Made by a program: the position numbers and the translations under genes. A model generated the notes under the pieces. That model saw nothing but the letters and a program-made list of their open reading frames with translations, was not told where the DNA came from and searched no databases. Positions 31,706-40,300 of a stretch of DNA of 64,000 nucleotides are shown here, piece by piece. Position 1 is the stretch's first letter; every line of letters begins with the position of its first letter. The stretch covers positions 1 through 64,000 of IMG/VR virus record IMGVR_UViG_3300020185_000029. The stretch is one strand, 5' to 3'. The DNA comes from a virus.

Positions 31706-32871
31706 TGCCCTCATTGTTAAAAACCTACTCTTTAAATTCTGGCTTTAAAATCAGAAAATGCAAGCCGCTAGAATTCTTCTATCCAACACCTAAAAAGTAT
31801 ATTACTATACAGACCTCATCTGGGATGAGTAGTAAGAATTATGATTACTGGATTGATGTATTAAAATACATTAAAAAGGATCTGCATGATGCTGGATATG
31901 AAATATTGCACATAGGAACAGAGGGGTTAAATATCCCTTTCGTGAAATCTCTTATTGGCAAAACTAGCTTGCATCAAACCAATTACATACTAAGAAACAG
32001 CAGCCTTCATTTGGGCAATGATTCCTTTGCTGTACATTTGTCTGGACTTCACGAAACTCCCGTAGTCTCCGTATATGGCCCAACTACTCCAGAGAATCAT
32101 GGACCTTATTTTAAATCTGAAAATACGCATTTAATCTCTTCACATAGAAATGGGAACAACCCCTCGTTCGCTTCTAATGAGCCTGATAAGACGATTAACA
32201 TGATAAAGGTAGAGGACATTGTAAATAAAGTCTACGAAGCTCTTAGAATTAAAAAGAGTAGTGACGAAGAAACTATCTTTACTGGTAAATTTTATCCGCA
32301 ACAAATAATAGAAATTGTCCCAAATTTAGACGTAGACGCAAACATTCTTAATAATGTTGAGCCAACAATTAGATGCGACTATGAATGTAATGATAACGTT
32401 TTATTTAGTTTATTAAAAAAGGTCAAATGCTCTGTCATTACTTCCAAAGAAAGCGAAATAAGGCTGTACAAAATTTGTAGAGACAATATCTCAAATATTA
32501 ATTTCAAAGTATCGCTTGATGCTAATAAAGATTACGTCAAAAGTCTTTTGAATATCGGTATAGATTGTAAGTTATGGTCAGATGATGCAGAAAATATAGA
32601 CAAAATAAGATTCATGTTTTTAGACATAGGCCAGGTCCACCTAAAGAAGATTGATTCAGTTAATATAGATGGTCTTAATTCTGACTGCTTTTACATTTCG
32701 AATAAATTCATTTTAAGTAACGGCAAGGTCTTTACATCTAAACAAGCGATGATTGCCGATGAAAGCATTAAATCTCTAGAAGATAATTGTATTAAATTCA
32801 AAGAGATGGATGAAGATTTCATGGAAGAGGTCCAATTTTTTAGAATCATCAAAAAAAACTTGACAAAATAA
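31705..32871 (+). CDS. GT9 (heptosyltransferase) C-terminal half plus unknown domain (388 aa)
   Basis: The start overlaps the previous stop as TAATG. The first 180 residues complete the GT9 fold begun in the preceding gene: YITIQTSSGMSSKNYDYWID, ILHIGTEGLNIPFVKSLIGK, and the donor-binding motif LGNDSFAVHLSGLHETPVVS then YGPTTPENHGPY. The last 190 residues are an unrecognised alpha/beta domain (YECNDNVLFSLLKKVKCSVI). The two GT9 halves in consecutive frames could be a natural two-chain enzyme or a split gene. A role in adding heptose-like sugars is suggested by HldE-like genes upstream. Confidence 0.65.
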   Translation: MPSLLKTYSLNSGFKIRKCKPLEFFYPTPKKYITIQTSSGMSSKNYDYWIDVLKYIKKDLHDAGYEILHIGTEGLNIPFVKSLIGKTSLHQTNYILRNSSLHLGNDSFAVHLSGLHETPVVSVYGPTTPENHGPYFKSENTHLISSHRNGNNPSFASNEPDKTINMIKVEDIVNKVYEALRIKKSSDEETIFTGKFYPQQIIEIVPNLDVDANILNNVEPTIRCDYECNDNVLFSLLKKVKCSVITSKESEIRLYKICRDNISNINFKVSLDANKDYVKSLLNIGIDCKLWSDDAENIDKIRFMFLDIGQVHLKKIDSVNIDGLNSDCFYISNKFILSNGKVFTSKQAMIADESIKSLEDNCIKFKEMDEDFMEEVQFFRIIKKNLTK

Positions 32872-32893
32872 CAATCCCAAATAATATATAGAT
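32860..32893 (+). promoter_or_regulatory. Sigma-70-type promoter, near-leaderless
   Basis: TTGACA (32860-32865) at the 3' end of the glycosyltransferase gene, 16 bases, TAATAT (32882-32887), then six bases to ATG 32894. Confidence 0.7.
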
Positions 32894-33241
32894 ATGATTA
32901 AAAATAGCACAGTAGTTAAAAATAAAGAGGAGTTCGAAGATATGAAGCTTATGATGGCAGAAGATTGCCAAATAAATAACAAAGAAGTATTCTTCTCTGA
33001 GGATGTCCCAGAAGATTTTCCATGTTTAGTTAAAATTGTTGAAATGGAGGATGTTGGCCTTGAATTTAATTTCGATGAAAACGAGGATGAGCCAGAAGAT
33101 ATTTTTAATTCAACTGTTCCTTTCTCATCAAATTTCGATTCTTCTATTGAAGAAGATGATATCACCCAAGAGGCTTTTGGCATTTTTTATGACTTTTGGT
33201 TCCTTAGCAAAAAAGAAGTGCAGAAACTATTAGAAAGTTAA
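32894..33241 (+). CDS. Acidic hypothetical protein (115 aa)
   Basis: Strongly acidic, with clusters such as LEFNFDENEDEPEDIFNSTV and FDSSIEEDDITQEAFGIFYD, no cysteine pairs and no domain recognised. It has its own promoter. Small acidic phage proteins can mimic DNA or bind basic partners, but nothing specific is visible. The following gene starts two bases after its stop. Confidence 0.65.
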   Translation: MIKNSTVVKNKEEFEDMKLMMAEDCQINNKEVFFSEDVPEDFPCLVKIVEMEDVGLEFNFDENEDEPEDIFNSTVPFSSNFDSSIEEDDITQEAFGIFYDFWFLSKKEVQKLLES

Positions 33242-33242
33242 T

Positions 33243-33944
33243 ATGATTGATTGGAAAAAACACTTAGAAGATAATCCAGAGTTTTTGGTTCTGAATAAAC
33301 AGATGGCCAAGAGTTATGGTAAAATAGACAGCGAAAAAATTTCCAAGAAAAAGGAAAAGGAAGTTTTAGAGTCTGTTGACGAAAAGTTTAAAATTATTCT
33401 GCTACAATTCTTCAAAGACATTTTGCACGAAGAAGGTTTCGAGTCAATTGACTATGAACCCATTGGTCAATCTCATGAATCCTACACTGGACTATGCTGT
33501 AAGATTAAGTGGGCAAATGGAAAAGTTACTAGCGGAATTGGTGATGCTCACTATTGCAATACAAATTCTTTTGCAAAATATTACTTAGGTCCTATTGCAG
33601 AAAATCGTTCTTTTGTCAGAGCCGTAAAAGCATATTTTAATATCTCGATGCTTGGAGCTGATGAAATTGGGGAAATTCCAAAAGAGAATGATACATCGAC
33701 TCTTTCTATTGGCGCTCCTACTGGCCCGATCTTCACCCTGAGAAAGGCCTCCAAGGACAAGCTGTCCATTACATCCTTCGATGAATTCAAGCAGTTTCTT
33801 AGGGATAGAGTTAAGTCTCATCCAAAAGAAGCCTGGATTAAGCCAAGCGAATATGACGAATGGGCTGAGTATGGAGATTGGGAAAGTGTAAAGAAAGTGA
33901 AAGCAACTGAGCTTATTTCTAAAATTAAAAGACTAAATCAATAA
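33243..33944 (+). CDS. Hypothetical protein, possible single-strand annealing relative (233 aa)
   Basis: Charged N-terminus (GKIDSEKISKKKEKEVLESV) followed by a core with a beta-rich part (YTGLCCKIKWANGKVTSGIG) and a helix AENRSFVRAVKAYFNISMLG (about residues 119-138). The AENRSFVRAV segment is reminiscent of the AExRAxxRA helix of Rad52/Red-beta-type annealing proteins, but this is weak. The C-terminus SPKEAWIKPSEYDEWAEYGD then helices. Gene context with UvsX, SSB and nucleases would suit recombination. Treat as unknown. Confidence 0.45.
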   Translation: MIDWKKHLEDNPEFLVLNKQMAKSYGKIDSEKISKKKEKEVLESVDEKFKIILLQFFKDILHEEGFESIDYEPIGQSHESYTGLCCKIKWANGKVTSGIGDAHYCNTNSFAKYYLGPIAENRSFVRAVKAYFNISMLGADEIGEIPKENDTSTLSIGAPTGPIFTLRKASKDKLSITSFDEFKQFLRDRVKSHPKEAWIKPSEYDEWAEYGDWESVKKVKATELISKIKRLNQ

Positions 33945-33947
33945 AAT

Positions 33948-34289
33948 ATGAATACTATTTGTAATTTCCCCCTAATTGTCTACTTGTCCGTATCAGGATG
34001 CCTAGTTCTTACTGTTTGGTTTTTAAGCGACTTTAAAATCCATTTTATTAATACTTTATTTAAAACAGATCTGGATAGCTCAAACATCAATGAGTTTATA
34101 GCAATGAAGTTTGATTTTAAGATCCTTAAGACGGATTTCAGTGTTGCCTCATTACTAATGTGTCCCATCTGCATAGGCTTCTGGATATCAGTAGTACTCA
34201 CCCTTATAGGAGGAAGTGTAATGTACTTGCCCTATATCTACTTCTTGCAAATATTGTTATTTGCAACACTTAAAAAGTTGATGCAATAA
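33948..34289 (+). CDS. Predicted membrane protein with CPICIGFW motif (113 aa)
   Basis: Three hydrophobic segments (about residues 7-27, 66-83 and 87-107). The second carries SVASLLMCPICIGFWISVVL, a CPxCxGFW motif as in DUF1360-like membrane proteins of unknown function. The loop between the first two is charged (FKTDLDSSNINEFIAMKFDF). It is the last plus-strand gene before the convergent terminator. Role unknown; lysis is possible but not shown. Confidence 0.6.
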   Translation: MNTICNFPLIVYLSVSGCLVLTVWFLSDFKIHFINTLFKTDLDSSNINEFIAMKFDFKILKTDFSVASLLMCPICIGFWISVVLTLIGGSVMYLPYIYFLQILLFATLKKLMQ

Positions 34290-34313
34290 TTTTAAAAAAA
34301 TATAAAAATAACC

Positions 34314-34350
34314 AAAAGATAGCAAGCTAAATACTTGCTATCTTTTTTTT
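34314..34350. terminator. Bidirectional terminator between convergent blocks
   Basis: A stem of 9 to 13 bp, AAAAGATAGCAAG pairing with CTTGCTATCTTTT, with loop CTAAATA (34327-34333), has a T8 run (34343-34350) on the plus strand and TTTTGG on the minus strand. It ends both the early plus-strand and late minus-strand transcripts. The stop codon of the minus-strand gene lies in the loop. Confidence 0.9.
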
Positions 34351-34689
34351 GTATTGGCTTATCAATCCGTTAAGCTTGCACTGTGAGCAGCCTTTACCCA
34401 AATTATTTTTATCGTTAAGATATGATATTTTTAAATCTTTGTACTTATTAGGAAGTTTTCCTTTTTTTATTCCAAAGAATATATCTTCTAAATTCGCTGG
34501 AGCTTTCTCAACTTCAATCTTCCGCACGGGTTTTATCGACCAGTTCACTAGCCTTCCTATGGCACTTTTATCCTCAAATGCATTTATTGGACACCTCATA
34601 CCCACACAAACCTTAGCCCACTTAATGCAAACTTTATTAGCTTTTAACGGGCAGGTATTACAAATAGCTTCTTTTTCTTCGCAAATCAT
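34327..34689 (-). CDS. Cysteine-rich small protein, putative zinc binding (120 aa)
   Basis: Start at ATG 34687-34689 (MICEEKEAICNTCPLKANKV), overlapping the upstream stop as ATGA; an upstream start at 34737 would lie within the previous gene. Eight cysteines occur (ICNTCPLKANKVCIKWAKVC, VGMRCPI, and CSQCKLNG near the C-terminus), so one or two metal sites are likely. The middle (VEKAPANLEDIFFGIKKGKL) is charged. It is the last gene of the late transcript. Function unknown. Confidence 0.6.
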   Translation of the reverse strand: MICEEKEAICNTCPLKANKVCIKWAKVCVGMRCPINAFEDKSAIGRLVNWSIKPVRKIEVEKAPANLEDIFFGIKKGKLPNKYKDLKISYLNDKNNLGKGCSQCKLNGLISQYKKKIASI

Positions 34690-37013
34690 TGTATTACTAT
34701 TACTGAATTTGGTATTGGGGGCTGTGCTTCTGGGCAATCATCCACACATTTTCCATCTACACATATCTGTCCATCTGGACACGGTCCGTCACAGTTACGA
34801 GGATCGTCAGGATCGTCAGGATCGTCAGGAGGTTCGACTGGCGGTGGCTTGTCTGGACCATCTGGACCATCTGGACCATCTGGACCATCTGGACCATCTG
34901 GATCACTTGTATTGCATTTTCCATCTACGCACTGGCTTCCTGCAGGGCAGAGCGAAGGATCATCACCACAGTCTATGTCAAGAGATCCCCTACATTTTCC
35001 GTCGTTATCGCAACTCTGACCTTCTGGGCATTCGGAATTGTTACTACATGGTTGCGTTAAAGTTGCAACGCACTTATTATTTCTACAGTCCTGACCTGAA
35101 TTGCAGTCTTCGTAAGTCTCACAGTAACCTTCTACATCAGGTGGGTTCTGGTCAAATATAGCATCAGGCGTCTCGAATGTTGCTATGATGCCAGGACCAC
35201 TTATGTATACGTCGGTTGCATCATCATACAAACTAGTTGTATACACATTAGTCACGACTATCTTCTGTTGAATTTGAATAGGGTATTTAGTTCCATTAGG
35301 ACTCACTCCGTTTACATCTACAATTCTAGTATCATAGGGTACGCTAGACCAAGGTATAGTTGTGTCAGAGGGCGTAGTACTAATAAAATTTTCATTTGAA
35401 GTTCTTCCATCTACATAAGTATCTTTTTCAGATACAGTGATTTGATCAGTCTGAGTGGTTCGACTAATTTCAATATCTTCACCCCTTTCCTCTGTGGTTA
35501 CAAAACTCGGTGAACTAGCAGTACTAGTTTCTATAACCTTTACAAAATAGTATTGAATCTTCTCTATAAAACCATTTGTCCCATAGCTAGAGCCTGCGTC
35601 AGAATTTACATTTTGCCCTCTTTTAACGTCAGTCGAGCGACTCCCATCTTCATTAAAAGTTATTGTCTTTAAAACCCCATTTTTTGGAAAACCTTTATAG
35701 TTGTCAAATGAAGACTGAAGAATTGCGGTTTTCATAATAGTCCTTAAACGGGCGCTCCTATAAGGAGTATCGAAAATACCCTGGTCGTATATTAAGTCAT
35801 CTGGAGGATTATAATTAGTACCCTCAAGCTGTACATATGCCCTCGTAAATGATCCATCTCCATTTCTTGGTTCTCCATCGTCGGAGTTATTATCAATTGT
35901 ACAGGGTCCTTTATTGCCTATCTGTTTTCCGTACTCACTATACTCATATCCGTTAAAATTTGTACAACCCTCATCAACGTCAACGGTTCTGTATCGCCTA
36001 AACACAATAGTCTGATCTGTAAAATTCTTATAAAAAACTTCACTTGCAACCTGTCCTATTTGATCCCAACCATATTTAACCTTGTTAAGCTCTACCCTTA
36101 CCTTTTGAACCATCATGTATACCTGTCCAATACTAGGAGGATCAGGATCATCTGTTTCCACGCACTCCCCATTTATGCATTCAAAACCAGTGGGACATGG
36201 TCTGTCATCACCACAATCACGACCATCAGGATCATCTGGATCATCTGGATCATCCTCACACTTTTTATCTACACATCTTTGCCCTTCTGGGCATGGGCAT
36301 TCGGTAGCTATTTGGCATTCCCCATCTACGCACCTAAAATCATTTTCGTCATCCGTACAGCAATCGTCATTAGTTTCACAGCCTTGGGTACACTCCCCTT
36401 CTCCATTTGTATAAGCGTCATTTTGCCATATAGGGGCAGATGAATCACAAAAACTATTGCAATCGCATTCTACATCGTTGTCGCATTGAGCAGGTAGTGG
36501 ACATTCGCAATAAACGGTGCAACCTCTATAATCTATATGCGGAAGAAGAGCGCAATCACAACACTGATCATAAGTATAAAAATCATACCCAGCGTTAAGA
36601 ATTTCTACAGTTCCTTTAAATTGGATTGTTACCTCTACTGGTAGAAAATTTGAACTACCTTCAGTATCTCTGACCAACAAAATTTTATTTTCATAATAAC
36701 CTAGAGGCTCATCAAATTCATTTTGTACAGTAGGCTCCTTTGGAAGTTTAAAGCTGGTTATTACTTCATCTTCTTCTATGTCGTAAAATTCAATTCCACT
36801 TCTAGCAAATAATTGAAAAGTTCCCTGAAGTCCATTGTTGGCAACACTATCAAGCGTATTGAAAGTGAAAGACATGGTGTCTCCAACAGAAACGCTCACT
36901 TTAACCGTTCTAGATTTTTCCTCTCTGCCATCTCTGTCACCACCTGAGTTAGTGGACTGCCCAAGGATTATTGGGTTTCCATAAATTTTAAAGTATACGT
37001 CTTCGTCGCCCAT
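34686..37013 (-). CDS. Cysteine-rich, collagen-like virion-type protein (775 aa)
   Basis: Residues 1-150 are beta-rich and free of long repeats. Residues about 150-290 and 620-765 contain cysteine modules of the form Cx(3-6)CPxGxxCxxxxC (for example CPEGQRCVDKKC, CPTGFECINGEC, CPAGSQCVDGKC, CPDGQICVDGKC), reminiscent of eukaryotic-like disulfide knots. Between them a beta-rich part holds the central 330 residues. Linkers are DPDDPDDPDG and a run of GPD triplets (collagen-like). The pattern fits an extracellular, disulfide-rich appendage on the virion. Its position at the end of the distal tail genes suggests host binding (inference). Confidence 0.65.
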   Translation of the reverse strand: MGDEDVYFKIYGNPIILGQSTNSGGDRDGREEKSRTVKVSVSVGDTMSFTFNTLDSVANNGLQGTFQLFARSGIEFYDIEEDEVITSFKLPKEPTVQNEFDEPLGYYENKILLVRDTEGSSNFLPVEVTIQFKGTVEILNAGYDFYTYDQCCDCALLPHIDYRGCTVYCECPLPAQCDNDVECDCNSFCDSSAPIWQNDAYTNGEGECTQGCETNDDCCTDDENDFRCVDGECQIATECPCPEGQRCVDKKCEDDPDDPDDPDGRDCGDDRPCPTGFECINGECVETDDPDPPSIGQVYMMVQKVRVELNKVKYGWDQIGQVASEVFYKNFTDQTIVFRRYRTVDVDEGCTNFNGYEYSEYGKQIGNKGPCTIDNNSDDGEPRNGDGSFTRAYVQLEGTNYNPPDDLIYDQGIFDTPYRSARLRTIMKTAILQSSFDNYKGFPKNGVLKTITFNEDGSRSTDVKRGQNVNSDAGSSYGTNGFIEKIQYYFVKVIETSTASSPSFVTTEERGEDIEISRTTQTDQITVSEKDTYVDGRTSNENFISTTPSDTTIPWSSVPYDTRIVDVNGVSPNGTKYPIQIQQKIVVTNVYTTSLYDDATDVYISGPGIIATFETPDAIFDQNPPDVEGYCETYEDCNSGQDCRNNKCVATLTQPCSNNSECPEGQSCDNDGKCRGSLDIDCGDDPSLCPAGSQCVDGKCNTSDPDGPDGPDGPDGPDGPDKPPPVEPPDDPDDPDDPRNCDGPCPDGQICVDGKCVDDCPEAQPPIPNSVIVIQ
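34852..34905. repeat. Nine-base tandem repeat encoding GPD triplets
   Basis: Five perfect copies of TCTGGACCA (34852-34896) followed by one copy with a single change. It codes on the minus strand for the (GPD)n linker. A related repeat, GATCGTCAG about three times, lies near 34801-34829 and codes for DDP units. Such arrays change length easily. Confidence 0.85.
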
Positions 37014-37021
37014 ATTGTATA

Positions 37022-37369
37022 CTAGGGGTCTACTCTAAAAGCTTGGCTGCAAAGGACCACTATGTTAGCCTCTAACCCATTATTGCATACTTTCAATGTT
37101 CTAAATTTCATCTCTATATCCTTATCCGCCGCATCTGCAATAGCTTTTAAATCTTCTAGATTCATGTCTATATTAAACATCTTTGATCCATTGTCCGAAC
37201 CTGCTTGAATTCTAAACGTATTGAACTTCTTCTCGTCCTCCATATTAAGACTTGGTTTGTCGCTAGATGTTAATGGGGAAATCGAGTAGCTTAAATGTCC
37301 ATCTTGGTTTTCTCCATCTACGTCGTATTCTATAAACGATGCTGCTAAACTTGTATTATTTATTGCCAT
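37022..37369 (-). CDS. Small structural-type protein (115 aa)
   Basis: Beta-rich protein beginning MAINNTSLAASFIEYDVDGE, with a core FRIQAGSDNGSKMFNIDMNL and an LKAIADAADKDIEMKF helix. It has no recognised family. It lies between two large appendage-type genes in the late transcript and starts two bases before the giant gene's stop, so it is probably a tail accessory or an assembly factor. Confidence 0.55.
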   Translation of the reverse strand: MAINNTSLAASFIEYDVDGENQDGHLSYSISPLTSSDKPSLNMEDEKKFNTFRIQAGSDNGSKMFNIDMNLEDLKAIADAADKDIEMKFRTLKVCNNGLEANIVVLCSQAFRVDP

Positions 37370-37371
37370 AA

Positions 37372-40300
37372 TTATCCTATAAAAGTTAAAGATCCTGTGT
37401 TATCGTATGATGCGTCTAAAGTACCGATGCCACTATATTTAATTATATTTAAATCTACAGAATCAGCAAAGTATTTTTTCTTTACCATTTGGATATTTAA
37501 GTCATCATCTCCAGTAAGAACAACATAACCCGAATAGCCAGTTAGATTAATAGAAGGTATATTAAAGAAGCCAGTGCATTTAGCAAATCCAGTATTGTTA
37601 ATACCAGTAAGAATCTCATACTCTCCAGTAAAGGTCTTTATATAGTTTGGAATAGGGAAGCTATAACTCAAAGATTCTAAGTCAGCAGGATTAACAAAAT
37701 CAGTATAAAATCCAGTTCCAATAAAAGAGCTATTTAAGTTTCCAGTGAATGGAGTTATAGGAACATTTCCAGAAGATAGTAAAAATACCTCCTGTCCTGT
37801 TGGTACTACTGAATTTATAAACTGCGGCAGTCCAGTTTGAATTCCAGAGAAATTAAACTCTCCGCTTCCTGGGTATACTATTCCAGTAATGTTTCCAGAT
37901 ATTACTCCAATTCCAATCTTGACTCCCGTTTTTTGTAAGTTTCTTTGAGTGAAGTTTAATATTCCAGTGTAATCAAACGATCCAGTTAATATCCCAGTTG
38001 CAAAGTTGAATCCCTTTCTAACTCCCGAATATATAAAATTATCTGCATAAGAATCCTCAAACCCTCCTACTGGTTGGTCAAAGGTTATTGTCTGCAAATT
38101 CACTCCACTAAATGGAAGCATATTGAGAATGGCTTGGTCGAATTCGCCAGACTGCTGTCCAGCAAGGATCGTAATAGGGTCTATTCCAGTTCCACTTGCT
38201 ATGGTTGGCACATAGCCAGTGACTGTAGCATCTAGGTCTAGAATATTGCCACTGAAGTCTAAATTATCTATATACCATTTGGCAGGCCCAGTTTGGATTC
38301 CCGTATAACCTATAGCATATAAAGAACCAGTACTGTCATCCCCAGTAGCAAATGATATTCCAGTAGGAACGCCCGAAAATATATAGTTATCCGCATAAAG
38401 GTCATTATCCCCACCCAATGGGGGGCTATTGGATAATGCCCTTACTCCAGTTCCAGAAAAAGGAAACATATTTAAAAGGGTCTGGGCTAATTCGCCAGAC
38501 TTCTCTCCAGCAAGTACCGTAATTTGGTCTATTCCAGTTCCAAGTCCAGTAGAGGGTATTATTCCGCTAGAAGCAAAGGGATCTATATAAATATCTCCTT
38601 CATTTAATGAACTTATAAAGTATTTGGAAGTAGTATTTTCAATACCAGTAAAAGTTATAGAATAAATATTTCCACTAACTCCAGAATTGAAAGGAACGTA
38701 TCCAGTAGCAAAGGTAGTTGGAATTGCAGTAGTTATTTTTCCAGACATTATACCTGAATATGGAAGATTTGATCCTTGGGTAGCAACCTCTATACCAGTT
38801 TCGATTAAAGTATAAAGTCCTCCACTTTGCCTGGTTGCATATTTTGCATCTTTACTCCAAGGACCATAAGCAGTACTTGTGGTAGTGCCAAGACCAAAAC
38901 CTAATGCACCTCCGATTGGGTAAGTTAATCCAGGATCAGAAGTAAATCCAATTCTGCCACTTCCAAAATATACATTATACCCAATTTTATCACAATATGC
39001 TTTCATGATACCGCTAATCTCTTCCATACTACTTTGATAATTAGATATTCCTAATCGCTCTATTAGTTCATAATTACCCAATGAATAACCGTCGATTTTT
39101 TCGTTGGTGGAGTCTACTCTTTTTCTTAAAAAGCCAACCACATTATTCATAAAAATTCCAGTAGGAATCTCAAAATTATTTATACTTTTCTCGCCATTAA
39201 AATTTCCAGTCATTTGAGTGAATATTTCGTTGGGTATGTTACTATTAGGAAAAAGACTTTCATCTTGAAGGGCATATAAAAATCCAGCATTTTCACCAGT
39301 TACTTCAATAGTACCGCCAACTCCAGACATTCCAGTACCCTCAAAGCTGACATTTTCAGCATATCCAGTCATATTAAACCCAGTTTGAAATACATTCAAG
39401 CCACTTGTAACGCTAATGGTGTTTGGTAAAGCTATGGCGATCCTATTAGTTGTAGACCCAGTTGGATATTTGGTATCGGCAGATAGTAGATATCCACTAG
39501 CATCAGTCGGTGAAGAGTAATTTGTTAAAAATCTGCGAAATCCCTGCCCAGAGCTATCTAAGAACGTATTAAACTGGCGAGGGCCGAACTCAGGTGGATT
39601 CTTGCTGTTGTCGGTGTCCTGAAAATAGAAGTAATTAAACCCACTAGGTTCCAAATCTTCGGTGTCTGAAGTTATTAGAAAGTAGACATTAAACACACCA
39701 TATTGGTCTGCGTTTATATTTCTATCGTTAAATCTCTCATTGAAATCAGTAGTTGAATTAACGCTTATGGTTTCTCTCTCTTTATAGATCATATCTGCAA
39801 GGTTATTCCCAGTATAAACAGTAATTCTGTAGCTTCTACTTTTTCGGCTTTTGTAAACTCCAGTTCCAGATAAAAAGTACTTAGGACTTACGCCAACTGT
39901 CATGTCTGACGGATCGAGATCGAAAAAACCACTCAGCAATCTTCTATTGAGCCATACTGGGTTATGAATATATGAACCCCTGTCTGCATCGTTAGTAGAA
40001 AATGATAATATAGGGGCCTTTTCGTTGGTGTGATCAGAATATAGAAGTATTCCACTGTTGCCACTAAAAATAAAGGGATTAAATCTTGTATAAACGCTGG
40101 AAACGGGGATTCCGTAGGAATTTCCATTCAAAGAAATGCTATCGTCAATAAGCGCTCCAGTGTTTGTTAGATACCGACCAGTTACCCCACTTTCCCCATT
40201 GAAAATTATATCTTTTACTGGTTCAGAAATTGAGCCTATGAGGCCAAGTCCAGTATATCCTATACCAGTAATTTCTTGAGGATGCACATATGCGCCAGTT

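Noticed and set aside
34349-35161. A long plus-strand frame of 270 codons opposite the cysteine-rich gene
   Set aside because: It is the shadow of the 775-aa and 120-aa minus-strand genes; its HLDHLDHLD run is the complement of the GPD repeat and it crosses the bidirectional terminator.
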